Shown here piece after piece: positions 44,638-55,825 of a stretch of DNA of 64,000 nucleotides. The translations under genes and the position numbers were made by a program. Source of the stretch: Eleusine coracana subsp. coracana (Eukaryota > Streptophyta > Magnoliopsida > Poales > Poaceae). The stretch's first letter is position 1. Every line of letters starts with the position of its first letter. Under the pieces are notes generated by a model. The model saw only the letters and a program-made list of their open reading frames with translations, did not search any database and had not been told where the DNA came from. The stretch covers positions 33,052,432-33,116,431 of the forward strand of contig CM064417.1 of assembly GCA_032690845.1 (NCBI GenBank), written 5' to 3'.

Positions 44638-46189
44638 ATGGAGATGGCGCCGTACTCTTTTCACGGAGGAGACGCCGATTGGTACGGTGCCGTTGACAAC
44701 TTCCCTCCTCTGTTGGGTTCGGCATCATCGCCTCTTGCCACAAGGTCAGTCGATCGTCATTGTAATTTCTGGACTTTTACCTACGTTCATCCGGAGTTTC
44801 GGGGTTGCTTTGTCGCTTACGCAAGATCTTGTTCCGTGCAACGTTGCAAATCTTGTTACCGACAGCGAGGAAGATAACCTTCTGATTCCCGTTGTGCCGT
44901 CCGGTCCTCTGGGCCTCAGGAATTCGCTGCTTACTACTGATTCCTCCTCGTCCGCAATGATGCTGAGGTCAGCCGTCTTGTTCTCGATCCCTCCGGTTAG
45001 TTTTCAGGTCACGCCGTTGCATTTGACTATCTTAACATTGTCTGCTTCTCAACAACGCATCTATCAGAGATGAAGACAACTATCATCTGCCCATGTTCCC
45101 CCCGCCGGCGCCACCCGCCGCCGGCGACCCGTTCTATTTCGATCGCCTCCCACCCATACCTGTGGACGGTTCAACCACGGGCCTCGACAACACGCTGTTG
45201 ATGCAGCCGTTCAGCGACATCGATCTGGAAGCTTTCTGCGGCGTCGACGAGCACAAGCCGGCGCCCAACGCTGACAACACGATGATCGCGCCCGCGAATC
45301 TTCGCTGCGCTGGAGGCCAGCATGATGCTGGCGTTGACGGCGACGGTGAGCAGAAGCCCATGATGGCCATCGCGGACTGCTACCGTCCTGCAGCTATCGT
45401 CGGCTTCGACGACATGACCCTCGTGCGCCATGGGGAGCATCATCATCATGGGATGCAAGTGGCAGCACTAGCACCAATGCCACAGCCTCTTCAAATGAGG
45501 CGGAGTAGTGGCAATCGATCAGTTCCGGTGGCGGGGAAGACACGGCTGGACCACATCGGCCTGGACGAGATCAGGAAGTATTTCTACATGCCCATCACCA
45601 AGGCGGCGCGGGAGATGAACGTGGGGCTCACCGTGCTCAAGAAGCGGTGCCGCGAGCTTGGCGTCGCGCGGTGGCCGCACCGGAAAATGAAGAGCCTCAG
45701 GGCCCTTATCCTCAACGTCCAGGTCAGTCACGATCTATCCTTACTAACTCAAGCACACACGCACGCACATTATTCCGAGCTTTCATGCAGAATTAAACCC
45801 ACGATCATTTCAGTTATACCGTGCGCGTAACGCTCGCCCACCTTCTGATGAAGTTCCATTATTTATTGTTTGTTTGTGCATGACAATGTCTGTACGTAGT
45901 GCAGGAGATGGGAAAGGGCTTGTCTCCGGCCGCGGTGCAACGGGAGCTGGAGGCGCTGGAGACGTACTGCGCGCTCATGGAGGAGGACCCCTCCATCGAG
46001 CTCACGGACCGGACCAAGAAGCTGCGCCAGGCGTGCTTCAAAGAAAGCTACAAGCGGAGGAGGGCGGCCAGCGTCAACGGCGTCATGGATCAAATCTACA
46101 ACTTCGGCGATGCCCATCAGCTGACTCTGCAGGAAGCAAGTAGCACTGCCGGGCACAGCATCCAGAGCGGCCATTTCTTTAGCTACTGA
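44638..46189 (+). CDS. RWP-RK domain transcription factor (RKD type), 4 exons
   Basis: Exons by GT..AG sites and matching phases: 44638-44744, 44866-44967, 45068-45722, 45905-46189 (stop TGA), giving 382 residues. The RWP-RK domain is at about residues 227-284: 'RLDHIGLDEIRKYFYMPI', 'KAAREMNVGLTVLKKRCREL' and the signature RWPHRK at 271-276. The last exon encodes a Glu-rich helix ('LEALETYCALMEEDPSIEL') and a basic KRRR. RKD proteins are nuclear DNA-binding regulators associated with egg-cell identity and gametophyte or embryo programmes in plants; NLPs are longer and carry a PB1 domain, absent here. The N-terminus (acidic, His-rich HEHHHH-like stretch) looks unstructured. Exons 1-2 are short and less certain. 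A broken paralogue lies at 59.5-60.7 kb. Confidence 0.88.
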
Positions 46190-48191
46190 TCGATTTTTCA
46201 TATATATGAAGAAAAATCACATGTTATATATCAAGTATAATCGTACTTTAACTATATATGTCCGGATGATATGCATGCTGTGTAGCTAGAAATTGATGAT
46301 ATGCAGCATGTTGGGCAAGAATGGACGATATGCATGCTCGGTTCATGCCCGCATATATGATTATTTAGTGACTTTCATTCGCATGGTCAAGCGGGAAGAG
46401 TCAATCGTGTCTGCACGATTAAGATAAGATTATACAAAAGTACAGTTGCTCCCTACGATATCAATTTTGCACGAAGCCTTATATTGACACATTAAGAGGC
46501 TCATTGTTCTTTTTACTGGCAAATATAATTTAATGATTGCATATATAATATAAATGTTTATGCATGAGGGTCAGTTGGAATACAACAATTTTTACATGAT
46601 ATATATTGGGAAATTATGAGTAAATATACGGCTTATTTGGAATAGAATATGATAATATCTGAAGAATTAGCCATGCTTAGGATTTAATGTACAAAAATAA
46701 ATACTAATATTTATCTGAAGTACTAGTACCCTTGGACTTGTGAGTCTCAATCTTATGGCCTTGTTACGAATAAAAAAAAATGAAAGTAGCATATATTTGA
46801 AGAATACCCATATAATGGTATAATTTCAGGATGAATTCACCTGAGGCTGAGCATACTACACGTCTACGCTAGCTATAATAAGCATGTATGCATGGTCCAA
46901 TTGTCTTGCATTTTTTTCGTATGTGGCTTAAACACAAGATTTATAATCTTGCCAAACTCTTCCTTGGAGATTTGCTACGTGTCCCTACACAAACAATCTC
47001 TTCCTCCAATGGAATGTACATATATCTACATGGATTCCAATGCCCTGGATTTCTTAGCTGAGCAATAATATTCGAAACATAATTTCTTTCTTTCCTCTAT
47101 TCCTTCTTTCTTGTAAATGAAAGACACACTTTACTGGGCCATAGATGATATTTCCTCCAGCTCTCCAAAGCATTCGCGCGTGTGTGATTAGTATCTTTGA
47201 AGCCACTATCACTATACAAAACCAAAGTCACCTATAATTTGAAATTTGAACAATACCTTGTATGCTATCTTTGATAAACATATGTGGCTTACATCGTTAA
47301 TAAATTAGCGGTGTAAGTGACAATAGTTTCTTTTGTGATTGCAAATACCATGATCGTATGCACTATATAAAGGTTAGCATATGGGGCTCATTTAATTTAC
47401 ATATAACAATTTTTAGGAATAATATATGTGTAAATGTTAAGGCTTTGGGAAAATTATTAGGAATATTGTAATACAAGAATATGTACTTCTAAAGAATCTT
47501 AGAAGCAGGGTATCATTATACCAATCTTCCAGACTCATGTTCCATCTAGATCTCGTGTACATGAAAGAACAACTTTAGGGAATGACTTGCCAACACGTTC
47601 AAGTAAAGCTAAGGGTGAACTTTGATGTTAGGTCCACTATAGGTTAGGAAAATAATAGCAGTAGATAAAACTCTATTTAGGTTACCATTTGTTAGAAAGG
47701 GAGCGACAGATATCAATTGTGGGGTGCTCCTTGGGTTGATTTGATGCAGCGGACTTTTGAAGTCAAAGGTCGGCAAGCAATTCGAAATGATTGCATTGAG
47801 AAGTACACTAGAATGAAGGAGAAAATCTTCCGATTGAAGTAAGCAGTCTGGATTCTCGTGTATGCATAACCTCCAACATGTGAACATATTAACAAAATTT
47901 AGGATATATATCTGTCAGAGCACATTATATTGATGTAAAGTTCAACCTGAAGAAAAATATACTATCCTTTATGAAGGTTAAGTATCCACACATGGGGGAT
48001 ATACTATTGAGGAAGCTATAGTAAGCTCGATAACCAATTGGGGTATCAGAGTTAATCTTTTCACGATTATGGTGGACATTGCTTCCAACAACACAACTTA
48101 GTTGTTACCATCATTTTACTTGCTTAAATCAGCATGCATATATTAGCCATTTGCTATTGTCATTTTACTCACTTTACTTGATAGTTGATAC
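46190..48191. other. 3' flank of the RKD gene; part of a duplicated segment
   Basis: AT-rich, no gene. The interval from about 46900 to 47840 is similar to 61300-62040 in the same order: 'AAGATTTATAATCTTG' (46936/61343), 'CTACGTGTCCCTACACAAA', 'AATTTGAAATTTG' (47237/61493) and 'AATGTTAAGGCTTTGG' (47432/61704). This supports a duplication that included the RKD gene end. Confidence 0.7.
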
Positions 48192-48544
48192 TTAGGCCTT
48201 GTTTGGATGTAAAGTATTTTTAAAGTTTTGGTAGAATACTACGGTTTCAGAACTTACCATGGTTTTAGTAAAGAAAGAGGTGTTTGGATGCATCCAATTC
48301 TATGATTTTGAAAACTGAGGTATCCCTGAAACTGCAGTTTTTTTGGAGTTTTAGAAACTCCACCCCGGAGCTCTTTTTTCTAAACTGACTGGACAGCGCG
48401 CGTCTGCCGAATACGCGCGCGCGGCCTTTTTATTCGCGCGCCATATTTTTCTGTACTAACCAGCTACCGCGGCTCCGCAATAACTTCAAGTCCTCGCATC
48501 GAGCAGTTCCCAACCCCTGCTTTATCGTTCTGTTCGATGCTCCC

Positions 48545-48602
48545 ATGGAGCCAAGGTCTCCCGATGCTCCCATGCCTGCTAGTGAAGGAAGGAAAAGAAA
48601 AT
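48545..48602 (+). CDS. Possible first exon of the Harbinger Myb-like gene
   Basis: ATG followed by 'MEPRSPDAPMPASEGRKRK' and a GTATGT donor. Position and Lys/Arg-rich end suit an N-terminal exon. Direct joining to the exon at 52315 would create a TGA, so either an exon is missing from this model or the gene is broken. Confidence 0.35.
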
Positions 48603-48789
48603 GTATGTCTACTCCATTGAAATCCATTGTTTTCCCCCTTATTCGATCTATAGCTGTTGTACCCTTTGACCTTCAATCTGATGTTTTTCCCCCCCGATTT
48701 AGAGAGATGGAATCCTGATTTTCACTTGATCTTGATGTTTGTCAGATAACATCTTGAGTAAATAGATTTCTTATCTGAACAGGCACCAG

Positions 48790-48791
<2 letters not shown>

Positions 48792-48832
<41 letters not shown>
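48792..48832. repeat. (TA)n microsatellite
   Basis: About 20 TA units, directly adjoining the left end of the nested inverted-repeat element. Confidence 0.95.
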
Positions 48833-48834
<2 letters not shown>

Positions 48835-51800
48835 CACACCTTGGGTGTGATTTAGTATTCCACACCCCAGCCAGCTTCCACTCAAGCCGACCGAGCCAAA
48901 CATGCATGCGTGCAACACAATTGCATGCATGCATTCCGTACTAATTACTTTCATTTTTTCATTAACTAAATGGCCCCATTAGTGCACGTATTCATTGGTA
49001 CCATAATTCAGGTGAGATTTTTTTCCTTTTCTATTTATATCCATCGGCATCGTTACATTCCATCAAAATTTACCTGCCTTTGATCCTTCCTCTTGCTAGA
49101 AAACGCAACTTTTGTGATGCAGAGATATGCACCGGCAGGCGCCGGCTGCATCCGGATAGCGGCCTGTGAGGCTGCGACGTCACAACAACATCCCTCCATT
49201 GTTGCATACACCAATGCAACCACAAGCCTCCGCATGCTAGATTGACATGGACCTACGCATCGTATTTTGTTGGCACTGTTATTGTAGATTGTACAACGGT
49301 TAGTTATCTACTTGCATCTGAATTATCTTCATATACACTATTTTTCTCGATAGTTTTGCATATGAGTCAGAATAAAAATTTTCAAGCAAATAGCGGACAG
49401 GTTGGGACTAGCTGAAAGAGATTCAATCTTTATATCTTTCTTTTTCTAGCACGACTTGATCGGTCAATCCCTGGCGCGTTCTTGCCCATGGACCAGGCAT
49501 CATCATCCTCGTCGATAACAACACCAAGACATCGGCGTCAGCGGGCACCAGCCGCTACAATTTATAGCTTGTGATTATAAGTGCAATTTGCTTATAGCTT
49601 TATTAATAGTTTCTTGTTTTTAATAGTGTTTCAGATTTTGGATATGCAGATGGTCTGAGTATTGACCGGCCGGAGGGTGAGGAAATATATGTGCCAGTGT
49701 ATTGAGAACAGAAGTGACACACGTGCAAATTGGGCTCGTGAACTAAACATTATCTTCTTCAATGCATGGCAGCAGCTTCGGAAGCACCAGATCACCACTG
49801 TCATTAGAAAAGTACATGGTTAAGAGAATCACAAAATGTACTGTCTTTGTGAACACAATTTGTACTCATTTTTTAAACATGACTAATGAAATGGCAAACT
49901 ATGTTTATTTTTACAACTGTGGTGTAAAAGTATATTGTCCTATTTGTAAATTTAAAAGCGTAAGTTCACAGATTTCAACATTACCGTCTTTTGGTTATTA
50001 TGTGTCTTTTCAAAGTCGCTGGTTGATAGTTTCCCCCCAAAAAAAAAAGTCACTGGTCGATAGAACAAAAGTTTATTTTCTCAGATTGAGCATTTAACCA
50101 TCCGTATCGTTACAGTTTAATATGACCAAGCAGCTAACACAAACTTGTCTCCCTTACACTTTTTTTTTTGAGAATGCATCTTAACCATTTAGTTGAGGGC
50201 AGTCTTCTATAGAATAACGGAATTCATTCCAAAATCATAAAAACTAAAAGTGTGAGCAGAAAACACTAGAGGTGTTGTTAGCTTGCACTGGAAAGATGGA
50301 TGTTAGCGAGTGTTGCTAGTGATCATCTTTTGCGACCTAGTTTTATGTCTTGTTAGCAAAAACTTCTTATCTTACACATTGACTCCTTGATAGTGTCTGA
50401 AATAGAATGATCAAGAGGTACTCCCTATTTTCATCTCAGGGAAATCATTCAATTCGTAAATTGGAAACAAAATTTCAAGGATTGCAATGTTACCGCAACA
50501 ATTGTGATAGCAAAAATGTATTTGTTGAGATAGCAAAAGTCACCAGGCATCGTGTTTTTTTGTAATCTAAGCTCACAAGACAAGCTCTTTCCCATAGCAC
50601 TAATGTTTGTTCCAGAATGCATATAGCGATTCCACTTAATTAAGATCAACTGAGTAATTTCAAAATTGTAAAATGTTCCTGCAATCATGAAGTAACATGC
50701 ACTTAAGTGTAAAAACCAGTGTCCACACTAACCCCCCTCGAGGAAAAAAACTGTATGCATCCTAAAATCATAAAAAGCAAGAGCTATGATTTTGAAATAG
50801 TAACCACACATACAAATGCAACAGCTCCGATGAACCAGTCCCAAGGACGTATAAGATCAGGACGACTTGGTCCGAGGATAATTTGTATGATCTCAATATG
50901 AGGATAATTTGTATGATCTCAATATGATGCTGATGATGCATTGTTTATTCCAAAAATCAACTTGTCAATATGTAGAAGGAAAATAAAAATGATGTCACAA
51001 TATAGTGAATAAAGAACTTGCGCTCCATTTTGTAACATGATCAATAAAATAAGATCACTTATTTATATTATTATGCCTAAAATTGTAGAACTATAATTCA
51101 GTTTGCAAGTTGACATATGGGCACCAAACGCGCAAGGCGTATAGATACGCCTGAGCACAAAATGATATTAGTTGTGATCATAATATTCTTATGTAATGGC
51201 CATAAACTGGCTTTTCTGATCAGATGGAAAAAACAATTATTCATTTCTAGAAGATTATAACATCCACGCCATTAAATAATCAGATTCATGTGATATTTTT
51301 TCACTAGCGTACTTAGTACCATATCTAAACAATGTCAACCTGTATGGTCGCAAAATTAAGCATACAAATTGTGATTATATAGACACTACATTCTTGTAAT
51401 TTGACATAATATTTGTGGTTCTATTGGATCCGGGTCATGAAAAAAATTCAACTTATGGATTGATTTAGTCTAGTCATTTTTGTGATCTGGCACGAGGTAG
51501 GCAAAACGTGTCCTCGTATTGTTTTTCGATACTTTTCTGTATTCTAGTCCAGGTGTTTTTGTGCAGTTGCGAGTAAGTTTTTACAATTTGACTAGTTTTT
51601 CCTAGAAAAGAATGTTGAGTATTCCAAATATATACCAGCATGCAAGCGTGCAAAGAAAATTGATAGGCTGAAGCACATGGCAGGTAATTAAGAAGGAATA
51701 ACCAAATGTATTGATTACGACATTATGTATGGACCAGGGTAGGAAAAACGTGTCCTCACATTATAGCAAACTTTTTACGATCATACTATATGGTTCTTAC

Positions 51801-52062
51801 GGTCTTTGAGATTTTTGTGATGATGCATTTGGGAAATAATCGGAGCTTCCTATTATTACATGTGAATAAAATTAGAAATTAACAAGACTAATTAATAGCC
51901 GTGATTAAGAGGTGCCGTGCATGCCATCAATAGTAGCAATTGAATGGCGCGTGCATGGGTAAACGCTGGCATGCATGCATGCGTAAGTGGCTAGTGCCCG
52001 GGTGGATTGATACTGATAAAGTGGTTAGGGTGTGACTTAATATACCACACTCTGGGTGTGAT
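48835..52062. mobile_element. Putative nested element with about 45-bp inverted ends, set in (TA)n
   Basis: The left end TTCACACCTTGGGTGTG... and the right end, inverted, AATCACACCCAGAGTGTG..., stay similar for about 45 bp, including a second CACACCC(C/T)A block. Each is bordered externally by (TA)n. The interior (about 3.2 kb) has no recognisable ORF. Insertion in TA repeats recalls rice Micron or TA-targeting elements, but the size differs. It lies in the presumed first intron of the Harbinger Myb-like gene. Confidence 0.45.
50873..50924. repeat. 26-bp direct tandem duplication
   Basis: AGGATAATTTGTATGATCTC plus six bases occurs twice in a row inside the nested element. Confidence 0.85.
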
Positions 52063-52069
52063 TTAGCGC

Positions 52070-52118
<49 letters not shown>

Positions 52119-52120
52119 TA
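52070..52120. repeat. (TA)n(GA)n compound microsatellite
   Basis: A TA run followed by a GA run, adjoining the right end of the nested element. Confidence 0.95.
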
Positions 52121-52314
52121 TGCAACAAATGCTAGTGTACCATAAACTCGTTAATACTTGCTTTGTTCTTTTTGAGACCATTGATGCGTGTTTAGTGTAA
52201 GTAGTAATTCATGACAATATTTTCCAAAGGCTTCATGGACAATATTTTTCAAATGTTTTATATGATTGGAACCTGTCTAATCCTGTATAGTAATTTTTCC
52301 TTTGCGGGTTGCAG

Positions 52315-53438
52315 GAGAGAAGACAAAACCAAGAGCCTCATGGATTGATGCACACACCAGATTTCTTGTTAGTATGATGGAGTATAACCTTACAGCAAGA
52401 TATCGTGGTCAAAATGGATGGACTAAGGAAGCTTGGAACAACATGACCAAACGTTTGAATGATAAGTATCCTACAGCTAACTGCACTATGGGTCAACTCA
52501 AAGATAGAGAGCAGCGACTCAAGAAAAACCATAATATTGTGAAATCTATCTCCAAGAGTGGGTTTGGTTGGGATCCTGAGATCAACATGCCAACAGCTAT
52601 TGATGACAAGTGGAAAGAATTGTCAGAAGCTCAGCAGAAGTGGAGAAACAAACCATTTCCATACTATGATGATTTGTATGACATTTATGATGGTATGTTC
52701 AATTTGTGAACCTTAAAAAATATTGTTTCATATAGTGCATATAATATGGCTCTAAATATTTCTTCTCATTCAGGTAAAGTAGCAGATGGAAAGCGCTGCA
52801 GAAGCACATCAGATTGCCATTTGGAGAGAGACACCACAAATTTATCATCGCAGGAAGACAGCCTCCACCATGACATTGAGCAAGAGTTTGACATGGGAAT
52901 TGAACCAGAGTTTGGCTTTGGGCATGAGGATGGAACGGGCATCAATGGCACTGAGGCAACATATGCTACACCTACTGATATACCAGAAGGTACTCAAACT
53001 AATGATTCAGTTGCAGAGGGTCAAACACTTCATAATTCAGAATCAAGAGGAAAAAAACAGCTAAAAAAGTCAATAGGAAAAGCTCCAGGTTCTGAGAAAG
53101 GAAGGTCAAGGAAAAATAAGGATCTTGCACTAGATAGTCTAGTTGCTTTGAGAAAAGAAGAGCTCGAGAGCTATAAAGAGCTTAAGGAAAAACAGATTGA
53201 GAGCTACAAGCAAGTGAAGTTAGCTCAGATGGAAAGAAATGACCCTAACAATGATCCTTACTCTATGTCCAGGTGCATTTTCAAGTTAAAAGAGATAGGG
53301 CTGCCAACACCTGAAATGATGAAAACAATCAACTACCTTAAGAAAGATAGACTAAACAGGGAGATATTCGTTTCAATTGATATCTATCCTGTTCTAGTGG
53401 AGCTTATCAAGGAAGCTATATCTCATACTGAAAATTAG
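52315..53438 (+). CDS. Harbinger-associated Myb/SANT-like DNA-binding protein
   Basis: Two exons, 52315-52692 and 52774-53438, joined by a GT..AG intron with matching phase. The first starts after a TTGCAG acceptor, so an upstream exon is required. Residues 'KPRASWIDAHTRFLVSMM', 'GWTKEAWNNMTKRLNDKY', 'QLKDREQRLKKNHNI' and 'GFGWDPE' are the Myb/SANT-like domain (Myb_DNA-bind_3 type). The C-terminal exon has an acidic linker, a Lys-rich GRSRKNK segment and a coiled-coil ('EELESYKELKEKQIESYKQ'). In PIF/Harbinger elements this protein binds element ends and helps the transposase enter the nucleus. Both exons are free of stops. Confidence 0.8.
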
Positions 53439-53869
53439 GTGAATCATACAAAACATATATATCTGTTTGTTAGCATAAAAACTATTAAGGCCTGCATCTG
53501 ACATCTATCAATCTCTTGTACTGAATCAGGACAAGTGATACAAGATGGATGACACAACAACATGCAAGACTCTTTGCTATTTGGTTTATTATTCCTGTTT
53601 TATTTGACTTACTTGGTAGGGTATAAATTTAGTACTTTTGTTCTTAGACTTTTCAGTATCTAGTATATCTATTATTACATATTCAGTTATTGTTGTGAAC
53701 CTGCAGTAATTTTAATGCAAGCTATTAACTATCCTTTCTCTAAGATAATTCCTCACTTTCTTCAAAATATCATGGTTCTTATTAAGCATTTTCAGACAAG
53801 AAGATTCTCTCTATCAAGCAAAAATATTAAACTACCTTATTACAATTTCTCTTTTTAAAGGGAACACAG
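53439..53869. other. Shared 3' region of the convergent Harbinger genes
   Basis: About 430 bp of AT-rich sequence between the two stop codons. It must contain both transcription ends. No further gene. Confidence 0.5.
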
Positions 53870-54867
53870 TCATGCATTATTTCTTCTATTATGCTGCATA
53901 TAAGCATTGTAATCTGCCCACATGTCAGCAGCTATTTTGTCCCTCTTTGCATTGCCCAAAGTTCTTCTTTGATTGAGAGATTGTACATCATTTTTGTATT
54001 GTGTATCTCCACTTGGAACATCAACTATGTCCTCTTCTTCAATATGCAAACCAGAGTGTTCAATCCATTGCTCACTTTCCTCATGGATGCGTATAAAATT
54101 ATGAAGTGTGCAGCAAGCTAACACAATATCTGCCTGTGAGTCGATAGGATGATATGAAGCACACTTTAGAATTTGGAAACTCATCTTGAGGACGCCAATA
54201 ATGCGTTCAATATGATTACGTAGTTGCGCATGCCTCAAATTGAATAGTTCTTGTGGAGTTTGTGGCCTTTGGTTACTTCTACTTTGTTCCTGTAGATGGT
54301 ACCTCACATTACGGTAAGGTGCAATGAAGTTGGGTGTATTAGCAAATCCTGCATCCACCAAATAGAACTTCCCTTCAGGCACATAAAAACCATTTTGCAG
54401 TGCATCTTATAACACTCTCGCATCTCAAGCGGAGCCTTCCCACCCTGCACTGACATGTACAAACTGATTTTCAAAATTACAAGCGACCATAACATTTTGG
54501 GACAATGTTCCTTTTCTATTTCGGTAGATATCTTGTAGATGTGGAGCAATGGAAATTGGAACATGTGTTCCGTCTATTGCACCAATGCAGTCCTACACAA
54601 ATATGCCTTCAATTAACCTTTTATAATTGTATACATGTAGATATAGATGACATAATATAGCATGCACAATACCTTAAAGTATGGCATAAATTTTGGATTG
54701 CTAGAAATTTTGTGGGGAATATTCACCGGTGGCAATTGTATCATGCTTCTGGTTAATTGTGTCATTGCTCTTAATACTGCCCCAAAGCGTCTGCTTATTG
54801 TTTCAACACTGTGCTGGAAGCGCCATTGTAGATCTCGATTGCTTGCATTCTTTGAGATCGCATACAT
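53870..54867 (-). pseudogene. PIF/Harbinger DDE transposase with in-frame stops
   Basis: On the minus strand the N-terminal part (54867-54673) reads 'LQWRFQHSVETISRRFGAVL' to 'PKFMPYFK'. A GT..AG intron (about 54672-54592) follows, then 'DCIGAIDGTHVPISIAPHL' with the first catalytic Asp. 54382-53870 continues 'GKFYLVDAGF' (second Asp) and 'LRNHIERIIGVLK' (catalytic Glu). All three acidic residues survive, but TGA (near 54428) and TAA (near 54413) lie in frame between them. The rest of the N-terminus (upstream to about 55130) is weakly open. Decayed transposase, convergent with the Myb-like gene. Confidence 0.82.
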
Positions 54868-55748
54868 CAGTATAGCTATCTATTCTTCAACAACAACTCC
54901 TCTTGTATCTTGTAAAAGATTCTTCTCTCGAAGGTACTCTGCTAATTTATAAAAGATGGATTTCTCCATCCTGAATTCCCGCTTGCAGCATAACAATGAC
55001 CCTTCAAAACTTCAGACACAAACAGAATCATGGATTATTGCGCGATCAGATGTGGAACCATCCAGAGTAAAACCGGTGATGATAGCCAAATCCTCATCAT
55101 CTCTTTGCTTTCGCGTCATGAAATTTCCCCACATAGTGTTTATTTGGTTGTGTGTTTAGTAAGGTGAAATTTACTTTGGTTTATATTTAGCTGGCACGCC
55201 CAAATCAGGTCTACAGTAAGGAGTTAGAAGATCCGGTTATCAAGGAATTCCTTTGAATGATCCAGTCCAGTAAAATATTATATATTATAGATAAGCTGAT
55301 CATTAAAAATAGTTCTCATTTCTAATATTGCCTACGAATCCAAGTGCTAAGTCGTACAACATTCCAACAGCTAGATTTTTCAAAAGATAAATACTACAAA
55401 AATACTTTAATACCCAAACATATCATGGTTTATCTAAAACTGTGAAAAACTCCGGCTTTCAAATACTAAAGTATTTGTTGCCTCTAGTTTATAAAACCAA
55501 GGTTTCTCAATACCATGGCTTGACGAGATTTCATTCCAGAGGAAGAAAGGGATTATTTCATTGTTGCGGGGACATCAAAGGTACTGTAAAATGCACAATA
55601 GCATGTTGATTTGACTTATTACTTTGCATGATGAATTTCCTAGGTGAACTCATGTAGATAGCAGCAGCTAAAATATATATGGACAACGTGGGGGATGATG
55701 AGGGACAACTCCTGCAAAAGAAATAGAAAAATCTTAAGAGGACGGGGA

Positions 55749-55790
55749 AGGGATATAACTCAGCGGTAGAGTGTCACCTTGACGTGGTGG
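55749..55790 (+). pseudogene. trnV-GAC: Chloroplast trnV-GAC fragment (nuclear plastid DNA)
   Basis: AGGGATATAACTCAGCGGTA... through the anticodon arm (CCTTGACGTGG, anticodon GAC) matches the 5' 42 nt of chloroplast tRNA-Val(GAC) as I know it. The 3' part (variable, T-arm and acceptor) is missing. It sits about 30 bp inside the right Harbinger terminus. It cannot make a tRNA. Confidence 0.8.
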
Positions 55791-55825
55791 TTTTTTGAAA
55801 ACCACAACACCCAAACAGGGCCTTA

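Larger units (their letters stand above)
48195..55822. mobile_element. PIF/Harbinger DNA transposon
   Basis: Termini GGCCTTGTTTGGATG (48195) and, inverted, GGCCCTGTTTGGGTG (ending 55822) are flanked by TTA target duplications at 48192-48194 and 55823-55825. Subterminal regions on both sides share 'AGTATTT' and 'CCATGG' style blocks. It carries the two expected genes: a Myb/SANT-like protein (plus) and a DDE transposase (minus), convergently arranged. Without the nested 48835-52062 element it would be about 4.4 kb, a normal size for an autonomous element. The transposase contains stop codons, so this copy is presumably dead. Confidence 0.85.

Noticed and set aside
48835..52062. Long intron retention or hidden gene inside Harbinger
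   Set aside because: No open frame of note and termini look like an inserted element.
55749..55790. Functional tRNA gene
   Set aside because: Only the 5' D-arm and anticodon-arm part of trnV is present; T-arm and acceptor are missing.
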